Shown: positions 1 to 11,681 of the stretch, piece by piece
How positions within the stretch are numbered: position 1 is the stretch's first letter
Layout: each line of letters starts with the position of its first letter
DNA from: CAVQBJ01 sp963819075
GTDB taxonomy: Bacteria > Actinomycetota > Thermoleophilia > Solirubrobacterales > Solirubrobacteraceae
Direction: 5' to 3'
Assembly: GCA_963819075.1 (NCBI GenBank)
Contig: CAWFUP010000002.1
Coordinates: 806,001 to 870,000 of the forward strand
Length of the DNA: 64,000 nucleotides
The notes under the pieces: generated by a model
What the model was told of the DNA's origin: nothing
Database searches by the model: none
The model's input: only the letters and a program-made list of their open reading frames with translations
Translations under genes and position numbers: made by a program

Positions 1-1
1 T

Positions 2-193
2 GCGGGCGCCGCCGTGACAAGCCCCCTCGCGCTGCAGGCGATCTGCGACACGCAGCTGTTCGGACCGTGCGCCTCGGCGCCGGGGATGGAGTACCCGCGC
101 GTCACGAAGGTCGTCATGCATCCGCTGCCGAACCTGCCAACGATGCCCAATCCGTGCAGGGGCGTCCCGAAGAACCCGTGGTGCAGCGGCTAG
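2..193 (+). CDS. C-terminal 63 residues of an unidentified protein
   Basis: An open frame enters from the left edge and ends with TAG at 191-193. The visible tail is rich in Cys, Pro and Gly (four Cys in 63 residues, ending Pro-Trp-Cys-Ser-Gly), which would suit an exported, disulfide-bonded protein. No family motif is recognisable and the start lies outside the window. It is followed by about 100 bases without a gene before the first ferritin-like gene. Confidence 0.5.
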   Translation, partial: AGAAVTSPLALQAICDTQLFGPCASAPGMEYPRVTKVVMHPLPNLPTMPNPCRGVPKNPWCSG

Positions 194-293
194 TCAGCTG
201 AGCGGCGGGGGCCGCAAATGGGTTGATCCAACCACCGGTCCGCTTTCGCAGGAGGGGGAAATGCGAAGCAGCCATCGACCGGAGGTAACCGAC

Positions 294-1022
294 ATGCCCA
301 ATCCTGGCCCCGAGGAATCCGTTCCCGCACCCCCGCAGGACGCGCCCGCCCAGCCGACGGGCATCGTCGAGCGCCTCGTGCGCGACGACAGCGACCGCAA
401 GCGCTTCCTGAAGGCCGTCGGCGGCGCCGGCGCCGCGAGCTTCGGCGCATTCGTGCTGGCCGCGTGCGGAAGCTCGTCGAGCTCATCGACCGCGACGAGC
501 TCGGCGACGACCGCCGCCGCGGTCTCGCACGCTCCCGTCGCCGCCACGTCCACCGGCGACGTCGCGATCCTCAACTACGCGCTCACGCTCGAGTACCTCG
601 AGACGCAGTTCTACAACAAGGTGATCGCCGCGAACCTGTTCAGCGGGAAGGCCGGCGCGCTGCTGAAGAGCTTCGGTGAGCAGGAGCAGACCCACGTCGA
701 GGCGATCAAGGCGGCCGTCAGCCAGCTCGGCGGGACGCCGGTCACGCCGCCGACGGGGCACTTCCCGGTCACGAACGCGGGTGCCGTGGCCCAGCTCGCC
801 TACACGGTCGAGAACCTCGGTGCCTCGGCCTACCTCGGCCAGGCCACCTCGATCCAGAGCAAGGCCGTGCTCGCGGCCGCGCTGTCGATCCATTCGGTCG
901 AGGCGCGCCACGCGGCGAGCCTGGCCACGCTCGTCGGCAAGCCGATCACGCCGGACGGCGCCTTTGCCAAGCCGGCCGACATGGCGACGGTGCTGGCCGC
1001 CGTCAAGCCGTTCCTGGCCTGA
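294..1022 (+). CDS. ferritin-like domain protein, exported, first of two tandem copies
   Basis: A 242-residue protein of the Ferritin_2/DUF4439-like group. Residues 1-32 are a hydrophilic Pro-rich leader. Then comes an Arg/Lys-Phe-Leu-Lys signal sequence with an LAAC lipobox, followed by a Ser/Thr linker, so it is probably a lipoprotein facing outside. The four-helix part starts at DVAILNYALTLEYLE and carries the acidic/His residues expected of a diiron carboxylate fold (LEYLE, EQEQTHVEA, HSVEARHAA). ATG 294 is preferred over the in-frame ATG 261 because GGAGGT lies 7 nt upstream of it, while the box before ATG 261 is too close. It probably forms an operon with the paralogue starting 57 bases downstream. 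The substrate is unknown; iron binding is inferred from family. Confidence 0.85.
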   Translation: MPNPGPEESVPAPPQDAPAQPTGIVERLVRDDSDRKRFLKAVGGAGAASFGAFVLAACGSSSSSSTATSSATTAAAVSHAPVAATSTGDVAILNYALTLEYLETQFYNKVIAANLFSGKAGALLKSFGEQEQTHVEAIKAAVSQLGGTPVTPPTGHFPVTNAGAVAQLAYTVENLGASAYLGQATSIQSKAVLAAALSIHSVEARHAASLATLVGKPITPDGAFAKPADMATVLAAVKPFLA

Positions 1023-1079
1023 GTCGGCGCTGGCGCGCCGAGCCTCCTTTTCCCAACCCTTTCAGAGAGGAACACACAC

Positions 1080-1712
1080 ATGCTCGATCACAACACGGCC
1101 CATCCCGAGCTTGCCGGCGTCGAGGTTCACGGCATGACGCGCGGGAGCTTCATGCTCCGCGGCGCGCTCGCCGCCGGGGCGCTGTACGGCACCACCGCCG
1201 TCGCGCCGTTCGTGTCCAGCGCGCTCGCCCAGACGGACAGCACCGATGTCGACATCCTCAACTTCGCGCTGACGCTCGAATACCTCGAGGCCGCGTTCTA
1301 CGGCCAGAAGGGCAAGCAGGTCGGTCTGAGCGGTCTGGCCAAGCACTACGCCCAGGAGTTCGGTGACCAGGAGGCCGAGCACGTGGCCGCGCTGACCGCC
1401 GCCGTGAGGGCGCTCGGCGGCACCCCGGTCGCGAAGCCGACGTTCGTCTTCCCGGTGCACGACCAACCGTCGTTCCTGGCGCTCGCCTCGACGCTCGAGA
1501 ACACCGGCGTCGGCGCCTACAACGGCGCCGCGCCGATGATCTCCAGCAAGGCGGTGCTCGCTTCGGCGGGCGAGATCGTGCAGGTCGAGGCCCGCCACGC
1601 GGCCGCCATCAACCTGCTCCTCGGCGACTCGCCGACGCCCAATCTCGGCTTCGATCACGCGCTCACGAAGGCGCAGGTGCTCGCGGCGGCCGGACCGCTC
1701 ATCAAGTCCTGA
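1080..1712 (+). CDS. ferritin-like domain protein, exported, second tandem copy
   Basis: A 210-residue paralogue of the preceding protein; both share the VDILNFALTLEYLEAAFY / DVAILNYALTLEYLETQFY core, the GGTPV segment and the VEARHAA motif. The N terminus (TRGSFMLRGALAAGALYG) is a signal sequence ending near the Ala-Gln after SSALA. It looks Tat-like but lacks a clean twin Arg, and unlike copy one it has no lipobox. One copy would therefore be membrane-anchored and one soluble. GAGAGG lies about 10 nt before the ATG. Function is inferred only from the fold: a diiron, ferritin-like protein, possibly for stress or desiccation. Confidence 0.85.
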   Translation: MLDHNTAHPELAGVEVHGMTRGSFMLRGALAAGALYGTTAVAPFVSSALAQTDSTDVDILNFALTLEYLEAAFYGQKGKQVGLSGLAKHYAQEFGDQEAEHVAALTAAVRALGGTPVAKPTFVFPVHDQPSFLALASTLENTGVGAYNGAAPMISSKAVLASAGEIVQVEARHAAAINLLLGDSPTPNLGFDHALTKAQVLAAAGPLIKS

Positions 1713-1717
1713 CGGCC

Positions 1718-1738
1718 GGCGGCGGCCGAGACGCCGCC
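1718..1738 (+). terminator. hairpin after the ferritin-like pair
   Basis: A perfect 7-bp inverted repeat GGCGGCG/CGCCGCC with a 7-nt loop begins 5 nt after the stop codon. There is no T tract, which is common for high-GC actinobacterial terminators, so it is only a candidate. Confidence 0.35.
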
Positions 1739-1837
1739 TCTCCGGCGTCCGTTTGGCAGGATGCAGGTGACACGGGTGCGCGCCGCCGGCCGCGGCGGCA
1801 CCCGTGCAGCGGCAATCACCGACGCCGGGAGAACTTG

Positions 1838-4717
<2,880 letters not shown>

Positions 4718-4769
4718 TGAACATCGCGGCTCGGGCGACGGATCGCCGCCGCACGTAAAAGGGGGGACG

Positions 4770-5834
4770 ATGACGGTCAAGGCCATTCCGCCCGTCTTGG
4801 GCGAGCTACTCGCAGCCGCGGGACCATCCGGGTACGAGGCGGCTCCGGCCGCCGTCTGGCGCGCGGCGGCCGCGGCATTCGCCGAGCAGGTGGACGCGGA
4901 CACGCTTGGCTCCTCGACCGCGCGCGTGCCGGGCCGCTCGCAGCGGCGTCTGGCCATCGTGGGGCACATCGACGAGATCGGGCTCATCGTCACGCATATC
5001 GACGACGATGGCTTCCTGTGGTTTCGCACCGTCGGGGGCTGGGACGCTCAGATCCTGCTCGGCCAACGGGTGCGGATCACCACGGCCGACGGCGCCACCG
5101 TCGGCGTCATCGGTCGCAAGGCGGTGCACCTGCTGCGCGAGGAGGAGCGCAAGCAGACCCCGGAGGTACGTGACCTGCACATCGACATCGGGGCCGCGGA
5201 CGGCGACGACGCGCGCGCACGCGTGCGGCCGGGCGACGTCGCGGTGGTCGACGTCGAGCCGGTGGCGCTCGCCGCCGGGCGCATCTCCTCGCGGGCGCTG
5301 GACAATCGTCTCGGCTCCTACGTCGCCCTCGAAGCCGCCCGGCTCGTCGCGGAGGCCGGCGGCGCCGAGTGGGAGGTCGTCGCGGTCGCGGCGGCCCAGG
5401 AGGAGATCACCTTCGGCGGCTCGCGCACCGTGGCCAACGCACTGCGCCCCGACGTGGCGGTCGTCGTCGACGTCACGCACGCGACCGATACGCCCGGTGC
5501 GGATGCGAAGGCGTCCGGTGCTCATGCGCTCGGCTCCGGGGCCGTCATCGCGCGCGGCTCGATCATCCATCCGCTCGTGAGCGACCTGTTGCAGGAGGCC
5601 GCGACGGCGGAATCGATCCCGTTCACGATCGAGGCCTCGGGGCGCAACACCGGCACCGACGCCGACGCGATCCATCTGTCGCGCACCGGCGTGCCCACGG
5701 CGCTCGTCTCGATTCCGCTGCGCTACATGCACTCGCCGGTCGAGGTCGTGCAGCTCGACGACGTCGAGGCGTGCGCCCGTCTCATCGCCGCGTTCGCGCA
5801 GCGGCTGCCCGGCGACATCTCCTTCGAGCGCTGA
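4770..5834 (+). CDS. M42 family metallo-aminopeptidase
   Basis: A 354-residue dimetal aminopeptidase of the glutamyl-aminopeptidase/'cellulase M' family (M42), expected to form tetrahedral cytosolic complexes that trim peptides. All catalytic signatures are visible: His and Asp in VGHIDEIG, the bridging Asp in RALDNRLG, the Glu pair in QEEITFGG, the Asp of VVVDVTHATDTPG and the last His in RYMHSPVEV. GGGGGGAC directly precedes the ATG and supports the start. It lies 52 bases after acnA and could be co-transcribed, though no functional link is evident. Confidence 0.93.
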   Translation: MTVKAIPPVLGELLAAAGPSGYEAAPAAVWRAAAAAFAEQVDADTLGSSTARVPGRSQRRLAIVGHIDEIGLIVTHIDDDGFLWFRTVGGWDAQILLGQRVRITTADGATVGVIGRKAVHLLREEERKQTPEVRDLHIDIGAADGDDARARVRPGDVAVVDVEPVALAAGRISSRALDNRLGSYVALEAARLVAEAGGAEWEVVAVAAAQEEITFGGSRTVANALRPDVAVVVDVTHATDTPGADAKASGAHALGSGAVIARGSIIHPLVSDLLQEAATAESIPFTIEASGRNTGTDADAIHLSRTGVPTALVSIPLRYMHSPVEVVQLDDVEACARLIAAFAQRLPGDISFER

Positions 5835-5837
5835 TCC

Positions 5838-6653
5838 TCAGCGCCGGGGGAGCAGCAGCGCGAGTTGGCGCGCCTGGGCGAGCAGCCGTCCGTCCGGCGA
5901 CCACATGGCGGCGTCGTTCTCGAAGAAGCCGTCGTGCACGAGCCCGGTCGTGAAGCGGGCGAGAACCAGCGACTCGGGAGCCATATCGATCACGGCTTCG
6001 CGGAAGTGGATCGTCAGGTCGATCGTTGGGCTCGTCGAGAGCTGGCTCAGCCGGCCGAACGGCGGTGACCACCACGAGTCCGAGAAGAGCGCGAGGACCG
6101 GCGCGTCGATCGGCTGGGGCTCGAGCAGGCCGAGGTAGCCGCCGGTCTCCATCGGCTCCTCGGTGCCGGTGAAGGGTATCGGGCCGAAGCGCGGCTGCAT
6201 GACGAGGTGTCGCGTGAAGCGCGGCCGGCCGTCGTCCGGCGCCGGCGTCGTCGGACGCGGGTCGGGCGGCGCCGCCGGCGGCATCTGCAGCTCCTGCAGC
6301 TCGGGCCGTCCCGGCCAGGGTGCCGAGAACGCGGCGAGCGCGAGCGCCTGCAGCTCGCCGTCCTGCTCCAGGCGCGCCGAGAGCGTCGACAGCGAACGCC
6401 CGGTCCGCTCGGTCGTCGTGCGCACGATGGCCGCCCCCGGCTGCGGTGCGCGCGCGTAGTGGATCGTCAGCGACCGCGGCGCCCGGTCCTCGTCGGCGAC
6501 CGTCGCCGCGAGCGCGCGCAGGATTAACGCCGCGAGGTAGCCGCCGTGCGGTCCGCGGCCCGCACGCCAATCGGCCGAGACGTCGACGTCATAACTGGCG
6601 TCGCCGCGGGGGGTGACGGAGGTGGCACGGCGAAAGGCGGTGTCCGATTCCAA
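5838..6653 (-). CDS. acyl-CoA thioesterase-like protein (4HBT_3 type)
   Basis: A 271-residue double hot-dog protein of the TesB-like thioesterase superfamily, expected to hydrolyse acyl-CoA. It begins with the family's usual opening (DTAFRRATSVTPRGD then GPHGGYLAALILRAL). The second hot-dog has LFSDSWWSPPFG and a terminal GLVHDGFFENDAAMWSPDGRLLAQARQLALL. There is no ATG near this opening. The TTG at 6653 fits because it gives the family-typical N terminus and because TACATT stands 7 nt before it. The frame stays open further upstream, but that part overlaps the HAD gene and looks non-coding. The physiological substrate cannot be told. Confidence 0.85.
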   Translation of the reverse strand: MESDTAFRRATSVTPRGDASYDVDVSADWRAGRGPHGGYLAALILRALAATVADEDRAPRSLTIHYARAPQPGAAIVRTTTERTGRSLSTLSARLEQDGELQALALAAFSAPWPGRPELQELQMPPAAPPDPRPTTPAPDDGRPRFTRHLVMQPRFGPIPFTGTEEPMETGGYLGLLEPQPIDAPVLALFSDSWWSPPFGRLSQLSTSPTIDLTIHFREAVIDMAPESLVLARFTTGLVHDGFFENDAAMWSPDGRLLAQARQLALLLPRR

Positions 6654-6660
6654 GCGCGAG

Positions 6661-6666
6661 AATGTA
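6661..6666 (-). promoter_or_regulatory. leaderless -10 box for the thioesterase gene
   Basis: TACATT on the minus strand ends 7 nt before the TTG start at 6653, the spacing of actinobacterial leaderless promoters. No convincing -35 is seen. It lies immediately before the divergent HAD gene. Confidence 0.4.
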
Positions 6667-6669
6667 CAC

Positions 6670-7365
6670 GTGCTCCTGCTCTTCGACATCGACGGCACGC
6701 TGCTCGTGGGCGCGTCCAAGGCGCACGCCGAAGCGCTCCTGCTCGCGCTCGGCGAGGTGTACGGCGTGAGTGACGCCTCGAGCGCGGGCGTGGAGGCGGC
6801 CGGGCGCACCGACCTCGAGATCGCGCGGCTCATCCTGCTGCGCCACGGCGTCTCGGCGAAGCAGATCGACGACGGCCTGGCCGACCTGAGGATGCTCACC
6901 GCCGAGCAGTACGCGCTTCGCTGCCCGCCCTCCCTCGAGGCGAACGTCGTTCCCGGCATCGCCCGGCTGCTGCGCTCGCTGGCCACCCGTCCCGGCGTCG
7001 TCCTGTCGCTCGTCACCGGCAACCTGGAGACGGTGGCGCGCCTCAAGCTCGAGCGCGCGGGCCTCGGCGGTCTGTTCGCGCGCGGCCAGGGTGCGTTCGG
7101 CTCGGACTCGGAGGATCGCACCGACCTCCCGGGGATCGCGCGGCGCCGGGCCGGCGGCGAGGGATCGGCTGCCTATCCGCGCTCGCGCACCGTCGTCATC
7201 GGCGATACGCCGCGTGACATCGCGTGCGCGCGGGCCGACGAGCTGCGCTGCATCGCCGTCACCAGCGGGCCCTACGGCGCGGCGGACCTCGTATCGGCGG
7301 ACGGCGTCGCCGAGAGCGCGCTCGAGCTGGAGCGCCTCATCGACGCTGAGCTGCAGCGCACCTGA
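6670..7365 (+). CDS. HAD-superfamily hydrolase, phosphoglycolate-phosphatase-like
   Basis: A 231-residue HAD phosphatase. Motif I is FDIDGT (nucleophile Asp6, acid/base Asp8), motif II is SLVTGN, and motif IV is VVIGDTPRDIACA. Several GTG starts are possible (6613, 6640, 6670). The last puts the hydrophobic LLLFDIDGT strand at the N terminus, as usual in this family, and avoids overlap with the divergent thioesterase, so I use it with modest certainty. It converges on ettA with no gap: its TGA ends at 7365 and the ettA stop starts at 7366. The substrate is unknown. Confidence 0.85.
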   Translation: MLLLFDIDGTLLVGASKAHAEALLLALGEVYGVSDASSAGVEAAGRTDLEIARLILLRHGVSAKQIDDGLADLRMLTAEQYALRCPPSLEANVVPGIARLLRSLATRPGVVLSLVTGNLETVARLKLERAGLGGLFARGQGAFGSDSEDRTDLPGIARRRAGGEGSAAYPRSRTVVIGDTPRDIACARADELRCIAVTSGPYGAADLVSADGVAESALELERLIDAELQRT

Positions 7366-9024
7366 CTAGGCGGAGCGAACGAGCTTCTTATACGTAATGC
7401 GGTGAGGACGGTCGGCCTCCGCGCCGAGTTGCTCGCGGCGGTGCTCCTCGTAGGCCTCGAAGTTGCCCTCGAACCACGTCACCTGGCTGTCGCCCTCGAA
7501 GGCGAGCACGTGGGTGGCCACGCGGTCGAGGAACCAGCGATCGTGGGAGATCACGACGGCGCAGCCGCCGAAGGACAGCAGCGCCTCCTCGAGAGCGCGC
7601 AGGGTGTCGACGTCGAGGTCGTTGGTCGGCTCGTCGAGCAGCAGCAGGTTGCCGCCGCTGCGCAGCAGCTTGGCCAGGTGCAGCCGGTTGCGCTCGCCGC
7701 CGGAGAGCTTGCCGACCTTCTTCTGCTGGTCCGAGCCCCGGAAGTTGAACGATGCGGTGTACTGACGCGAGTTGACCCAGCGCTCGCCGACCTTCAGCTG
7801 ATCCTGTCCGGCTGAGATCTCCGCCCAGACGCTCTTCTCGGCGTCGAGCGCGTCGCGGCTCTGGTCGACGTAGGCCATCTCCACGGTGTCGCCGATGCGC
7901 AGCGCGCCGGCGTCGGGAGCCTCCTCGCCGGTGATCATGCGGAAGAGCGTCGTCTTACCCGCCCCGTTGGGACCGATCACGCCGACGATGCCGCCACGCG
8001 GAAGCGAGAAGTCGAGATCCTCGATGAGCAGGCGGTCGCCGAAGCCCTTGCGCAGCCCCTTCGCCTCGACGACGATGTCACCGAGGCGGGGGCCGGCCGG
8101 GATGTGGATCTGCACCTGGTCGAGCTTGACCGCGCTCTCCTGCGCGAGCAGCGACTCGTAGTTGGCGAGACGAGCCTTCGCCTTCTTGCGCCGGCCCTTT
8201 GGATTCTCGCGCACCCACTCGAGCTCGGCGGCGATCGTGCGCTGGCGGGCGACCTCGGACTTCTCCTCCTGGGCCAGGCGGGCCTGCTTCTGCTCGAGCC
8301 AGCCGGAGTAGTTGCCCTCGTAGGGGATCCCGCGGCCGCGGTCGAGCTCGAGGATCCAGCCGGCGACGTTATCGAGGAAGTAGCGGTCGTGGGTGACGGC
8401 GACGATCGTGCCCTTGTAGTCGGAGAGGTGGTGCTCGAGCCACTCGACCGACTCGGCGTCGAGATGGTTGGTCGGCTCGTCGAGCAGCAGCAGGTCGGGC
8501 TGGCGCAGCAGCAGCCGGCAGAGTGCGACGCGCCGGCGCTCGCCCCCGGAGAGCTTGCTGACGTCGGCGTCGGGCGGCGGGCAGCGCAGCGCGTCCATCG
8601 CGTACTCGACGTTCGTGTCGAGGTTCCAGGCGTCGGCGGCGTCGATCTGCTCCTGCAGCCGGCCGAACTCATCCGCCGTCTCGTCTGAGTAGTTGGCCGC
8701 GAGCTCGTTGAAGCGGTCGAGCAGCGCCTTCGTCTCGGCGACGCCCTCCTCGACGTTGCCACGCACGTCCTTGTCGGGGTCCAGGTGCGGTTCCTGCTCG
8801 AGCAGGCCGACCGTGGCGCCGGGGGCGAGCTGCGCGTCGCCGCGGTACTCGGTGTCCAGCCCGGCCATGATCCGCAACAGGCTCGACTTGCCCGAGCCGT
8901 TGTAGCCGAGGACGCCGATCTTCGCCCCGGGCAGGAAGGACAGCGAGATGTCCTTCAGGACCTCCCTGTCGGGCGGATGCACGCGCGAGAGGCGGTACAT
9001 CGTGAAGATGTATTGGGAAGACAT
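7366..9024 (-). CDS. ettA: ABC-F translation factor EttA
   Basis: A 552-residue protein with two ABC ATPase domains and no membrane segment. Walker A motifs are GYNGSGKSS and GPNGAGKTT, signatures are KLSGGERRRV and KLSGGERNRL, and Walker B motifs are LLLLDEPTNHLD and LLLLDEPTNDLD. The insertion between the domains (NPKGRRKKAKARLANYESLLAQE) matches EttA, the energy-dependent translational throttle that binds the ribosomal E site and couples first peptide bond formation to the ADP/ATP ratio. Length matches E. coli EttA (555). TATCCT stands 8 nt before the ATG, suggesting a leaderless or near-leaderless mRNA. Confidence 0.96.
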   Translation of the reverse strand: MSSQYIFTMYRLSRVHPPDREVLKDISLSFLPGAKIGVLGYNGSGKSSLLRIMAGLDTEYRGDAQLAPGATVGLLEQEPHLDPDKDVRGNVEEGVAETKALLDRFNELAANYSDETADEFGRLQEQIDAADAWNLDTNVEYAMDALRCPPPDADVSKLSGGERRRVALCRLLLRQPDLLLLDEPTNHLDAESVEWLEHHLSDYKGTIVAVTHDRYFLDNVAGWILELDRGRGIPYEGNYSGWLEQKQARLAQEEKSEVARQRTIAAELEWVRENPKGRRKKAKARLANYESLLAQESAVKLDQVQIHIPAGPRLGDIVVEAKGLRKGFGDRLLIEDLDFSLPRGGIVGVIGPNGAGKTTLFRMITGEEAPDAGALRIGDTVEMAYVDQSRDALDAEKSVWAEISAGQDQLKVGERWVNSRQYTASFNFRGSDQQKKVGKLSGGERNRLHLAKLLRSGGNLLLLDEPTNDLDVDTLRALEEALLSFGGCAVVISHDRWFLDRVATHVLAFEGDSQVTWFEGNFEAYEEHRREQLGAEADRPHRITYKKLVRSA

Positions 9025-9093
9025 CGCCGCGCAGGATAGACGGCCCGCGCGGTGCTACGCCGATCGCCCGCGGGTCGCTAACGTGAAGTGTCT

Positions 9094-10338
9094 ATGCCCA
9101 CGATCCTCGATGTCGAACAGCAGATGCTCCTCCTGGAGCTCGAGCCGCCGTTCGACAAGCGCGACGTGCAGCTGGCGCGACGGCGGATGGCCAAGCGCTG
9201 GCATCCCGATATCGCGCCCCAGGGGCGCCAGTTCGAGCACGAGCGCCATCTCAAGGCGATCAACGAGGCCGCCGACAACCTCGAGTCGCTCGCCGAGGGA
9301 TCGCGCGGGGGGAAGGTGTCGCGCAACGCGGTGCGCGCGAGCGCCGCCGCCGCGCGCAAGGCGCGCGAGGAGGAGGGTCGCCGCGCCTACGAGGCCGAGC
9401 AGCGGGCCCGCGAGCACGCGGCCGAGCAGGCCAAGCACGATCCGTTCGGCAGCCGCGTGCCCGATCACTCCGTCGTGCACCGCTACGCCCGCTGTGTCTC
9501 CTATCCGGAGTGGGGCGTCGGTACGGTCACCGGGATCTACTTCACCGGCGGCGGCGATGACATGCAGCAGTGGGCGCGGGTCAAGTTTCAGCACGGGGTG
9601 CGCACCGTCCCCGCCGGGAGCATGCAGTTCGTCGACTTCTCCAAGCCCGACCCCGGGCACGAGCGCGTCCAGCGCTTCATGACGGCGGCCCAGCACGCGA
9701 TGGCCGAGGGCGAGTACGCGCTGGCCGCCCAGCGCCTCGTCTATGCCCGCGACGCCGAGCCCGACAACCTCGCCGTGCTGCGCCTGATGACGCTCGCCTT
9801 CTGGCAGGGCGGTAACCTGGCCGCCGCCGGACGCGCGGTGCGAGACTGGGCGCGCGTCGACCGCGAGCGCCCGGCGCCGCACCGCTTCGCCTCGCGCATC
9901 TACGAGGACCAAGGGTGGTTCGAGCTCGCCGAGGAGGCCGCGGTGCGAGCGACCGACCGGGGACCGGGCGACGCGAGCGCCTGGGAGCGGGTCGGCCGTC
10001 TGCGCCTGCGCCTGATGGACGCCGCTGGCGCACAGGAGGCGCTCGAGCGCGCGCAACGGATCGGTCCGTCGGTCGAGGGTCTGCTCGACCTGGCGCTCGC
10101 CCGCCAGCTGACCGGAGATCTCGGCGGCGAGCTGTCCGCGTGCGAGCAGGCGACCTGGCTCGCACCGGACTCGCCCGACGCCTGGTCGCGCTACGCGCAC
10201 GCGCTCGCGCGCAGCGATCGCGTGACCGACTGCATCGTCGCCTGCGAGCGGGCGCTCGACCTCGGGGCCGATCCCGAGGTCTCCGAGCTGCTCGAGTGGG
10301 CCCGCGCGCTCCAGCCGCGGGTGCTGCCGGCGGCGTAG
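9094..10338 (+). CDS. J-domain protein with C-terminal TPR repeats
   Basis: A 414-residue protein in three parts. Residues 1-70 form a DnaJ-like domain with the HPD motif in WHPDIAPQG, so it should stimulate an Hsp70. An Ala/Arg/Glu-rich coiled stretch follows, then a small beta-rich module (YPEWGVGTVTGIYFTGGGDDMQQWARVKFQHGVRTVP) that resembles the Tudor-like fold of UvrD/PcrA C termini. Residues from about 185 onward are at least six degenerate TPR units. ATG 9094 is used; the GTG two codons earlier is also possible. TAACGT lies 9 nt upstream. The client protein is unknown. Confidence 0.8.
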   Translation: MPTILDVEQQMLLLELEPPFDKRDVQLARRRMAKRWHPDIAPQGRQFEHERHLKAINEAADNLESLAEGSRGGKVSRNAVRASAAAARKAREEEGRRAYEAEQRAREHAAEQAKHDPFGSRVPDHSVVHRYARCVSYPEWGVGTVTGIYFTGGGDDMQQWARVKFQHGVRTVPAGSMQFVDFSKPDPGHERVQRFMTAAQHAMAEGEYALAAQRLVYARDAEPDNLAVLRLMTLAFWQGGNLAAAGRAVRDWARVDRERPAPHRFASRIYEDQGWFELAEEAAVRATDRGPGDASAWERVGRLRLRLMDAAGAQEALERAQRIGPSVEGLLDLALARQLTGDLGGELSACEQATWLAPDSPDAWSRYAHALARSDRVTDCIVACERALDLGADPEVSELLEWARALQPRVLPAA

Positions 10339-10346
10339 CCGCTCGC

Positions 10347-11024
10347 TCAGCTGAGGATGTTCACCGCGCGCGACACGACGAGGCCGATCGTCACCAGCGA
10401 CACCAGCGACTGCAGGCCCATCGTCGATTTCGCCTGCGGGCTGAGCGGCATGGTGTCGGTCGGGCTGAACGCGGTGGCGTTGGTCAGCGACACGTAGAGG
10501 TAGTCGAGGAACTGCGGTCGCCAGCCGATCGGCTCGATGCGGTCGTCGGTCATCTGGGGGTAGAGGAAATCGGGGGGCCCGTCGTGGCCCTCGGCGCGGC
10601 GCCCTGGCCCACCGCGATCCATCTCCCAGTACCACAGGCCGAAGATGATCACGTTCGTCAGCCAGATGAGCGTTCCCGAGACGATCAGCTGACGGCCGTT
10701 GAGCGGATTCTTGTGCAGCAGCTGGTGGGCCAGCAGACCGAGCGAGACCGCGTTGGCCGCGCTCACGAGCGAGGTGAGGAAGATCGCGATGCGTCGGCGC
10801 CATATGTGCTGGCCCTCGAGTCGCCGGGGGGTCGCGAACACGAGACCGATGGCGAGCGCGGCCTCGAGGCCCGGGATGAGTCCCGTCGGACCGAGGCGCA
10901 GCCGGCCCGGCAGCGTCAGCTGCAGGATGATCGCGACGACGATCGCGAGCTGCGGGGGCCAGAACGGCTCACTGCGAGGCGCCGGCGGATACGGCTTGCC
11001 TGGCGAAGCGACCGGGGCCGACAC
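10347..11024 (-). CDS. DUF1345-like integral membrane protein
   Basis: About 225 residues with four or five hydrophobic segments (QLAIVVAIILQLTL, LEAALAIGLVFA, IAIFLTSLVSAANAVSLGLL, LIVSGTLIWLTNVIIFGLW and a final SLVSLVTIGLVVSRAVNIL). Before the last segment is YLYVSLTNATAFSPTDTMPLS, which looks like the pore-adjacent stretch of DUF1345/two-TM-channel-like proteins. Function is not established. Two in-frame GTG starts exist (11030, 11024). I prefer 11024 because TAGGCT lies exactly 6 nt before it. It converges with the J-domain gene. Confidence 0.7.
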   Translation of the reverse strand: MSAPVASPGKPYPPAPRSEPFWPPQLAIVVAIILQLTLPGRLRLGPTGLIPGLEAALAIGLVFATPRRLEGQHIWRRRIAIFLTSLVSAANAVSLGLLAHQLLHKNPLNGRQLIVSGTLIWLTNVIIFGLWYWEMDRGGPGRRAEGHDGPPDFLYPQMTDDRIEPIGWRPQFLDYLYVSLTNATAFSPTDTMPLSPQAKSTMGLQSLVSLVTIGLVVSRAVNILS

Positions 11025-11135
11025 GGCCACAGCCTACGATCCGCATCGGCCGGAGCGGCGCCGCGATGGGCGGTGGCGCCGGAGCGCTACGCTTGGCGAT
11101 GATCCGATCGCGCACGGCGCGACGAACAGACCGAC

Positions 11136-11525
11136 ATGTCGTTCATCAACCCGCTCCACATCGCCTTTGTCGCCATCGTGGCGCTCCTCGTCCTCGGTCC
11201 GAAGCGCTTCCCCGAGGTCGCCCGCAGCATCGGCAACGGCTACCGCGAGTTTCGCGAGCAGTTGTCGGCGGTGACGCAGCAGGCGCACGTCGACCTGAGC
11301 GCACCGGCCGCGGGCACCCCGACCGTGGACAACGCCTCGGTCGTCGAGCAGATCTCGCCCGACCGCGAGACCGTGCTCGCCCCGCCCGATCACGAGACGA
11401 CCGTGACGGCGCCGCACGTTGCGCCCCCGGCGCCCGGTCCGGCAGTGGTCGCGGAGCCAGCGGCTTCGGGCGCGCCCGAAGCCGACGTTCCGCCGGCGGA
11501 CGTGGCGGCCGCGCCGCCAGCCTGA
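11136..11525 (+). CDS. Sec-independent translocase subunit, TatA/TatB type
   Basis: A 129-residue protein starting with one short transmembrane helix (PLHIAFVAIVALLVLGPKRFPE) and the amphipathic helix ARSIGNGYREFREQL, the architecture of TatA/TatB, which form the pore of the twin-arginine export system. The long acidic, Ala/Pro-rich tail (residues 55-129) is unstructured. The Phe-Pro-Glu hinge and the tail length do not decide between TatA and TatB. No tatC is nearby. Several proteins in this window carry likely Tat signals and could be clients. Confidence 0.88.
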   Translation: MSFINPLHIAFVAIVALLVLGPKRFPEVARSIGNGYREFREQLSAVTQQAHVDLSAPAAGTPTVDNASVVEQISPDRETVLAPPDHETTVTAPHVAPPAPGPAVVAEPAASGAPEADVPPADVAAAPPA

Positions 11526-11681
11526 AGCAAACTGCCGCTCCCGGGGCTCGACGCTTCCCGGGAAGGCGACATCGTGGTGCCATCGACCGGTCCTTGCCAA
11601 TGCGGAGCGAGGATGCTACAAATCGCCGCGACTGTATCGGCAGGCGGGCTGGGGCGGGTGGCCTGAGCGGGGGGTGACGGG

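Noticed and set aside
9055..10803. A long minus-strand frame across the J-domain/TPR gene
   Set aside because: Arg/Ala/Gly-rich composition without domains, and it spans a real gene plus a gene boundary.
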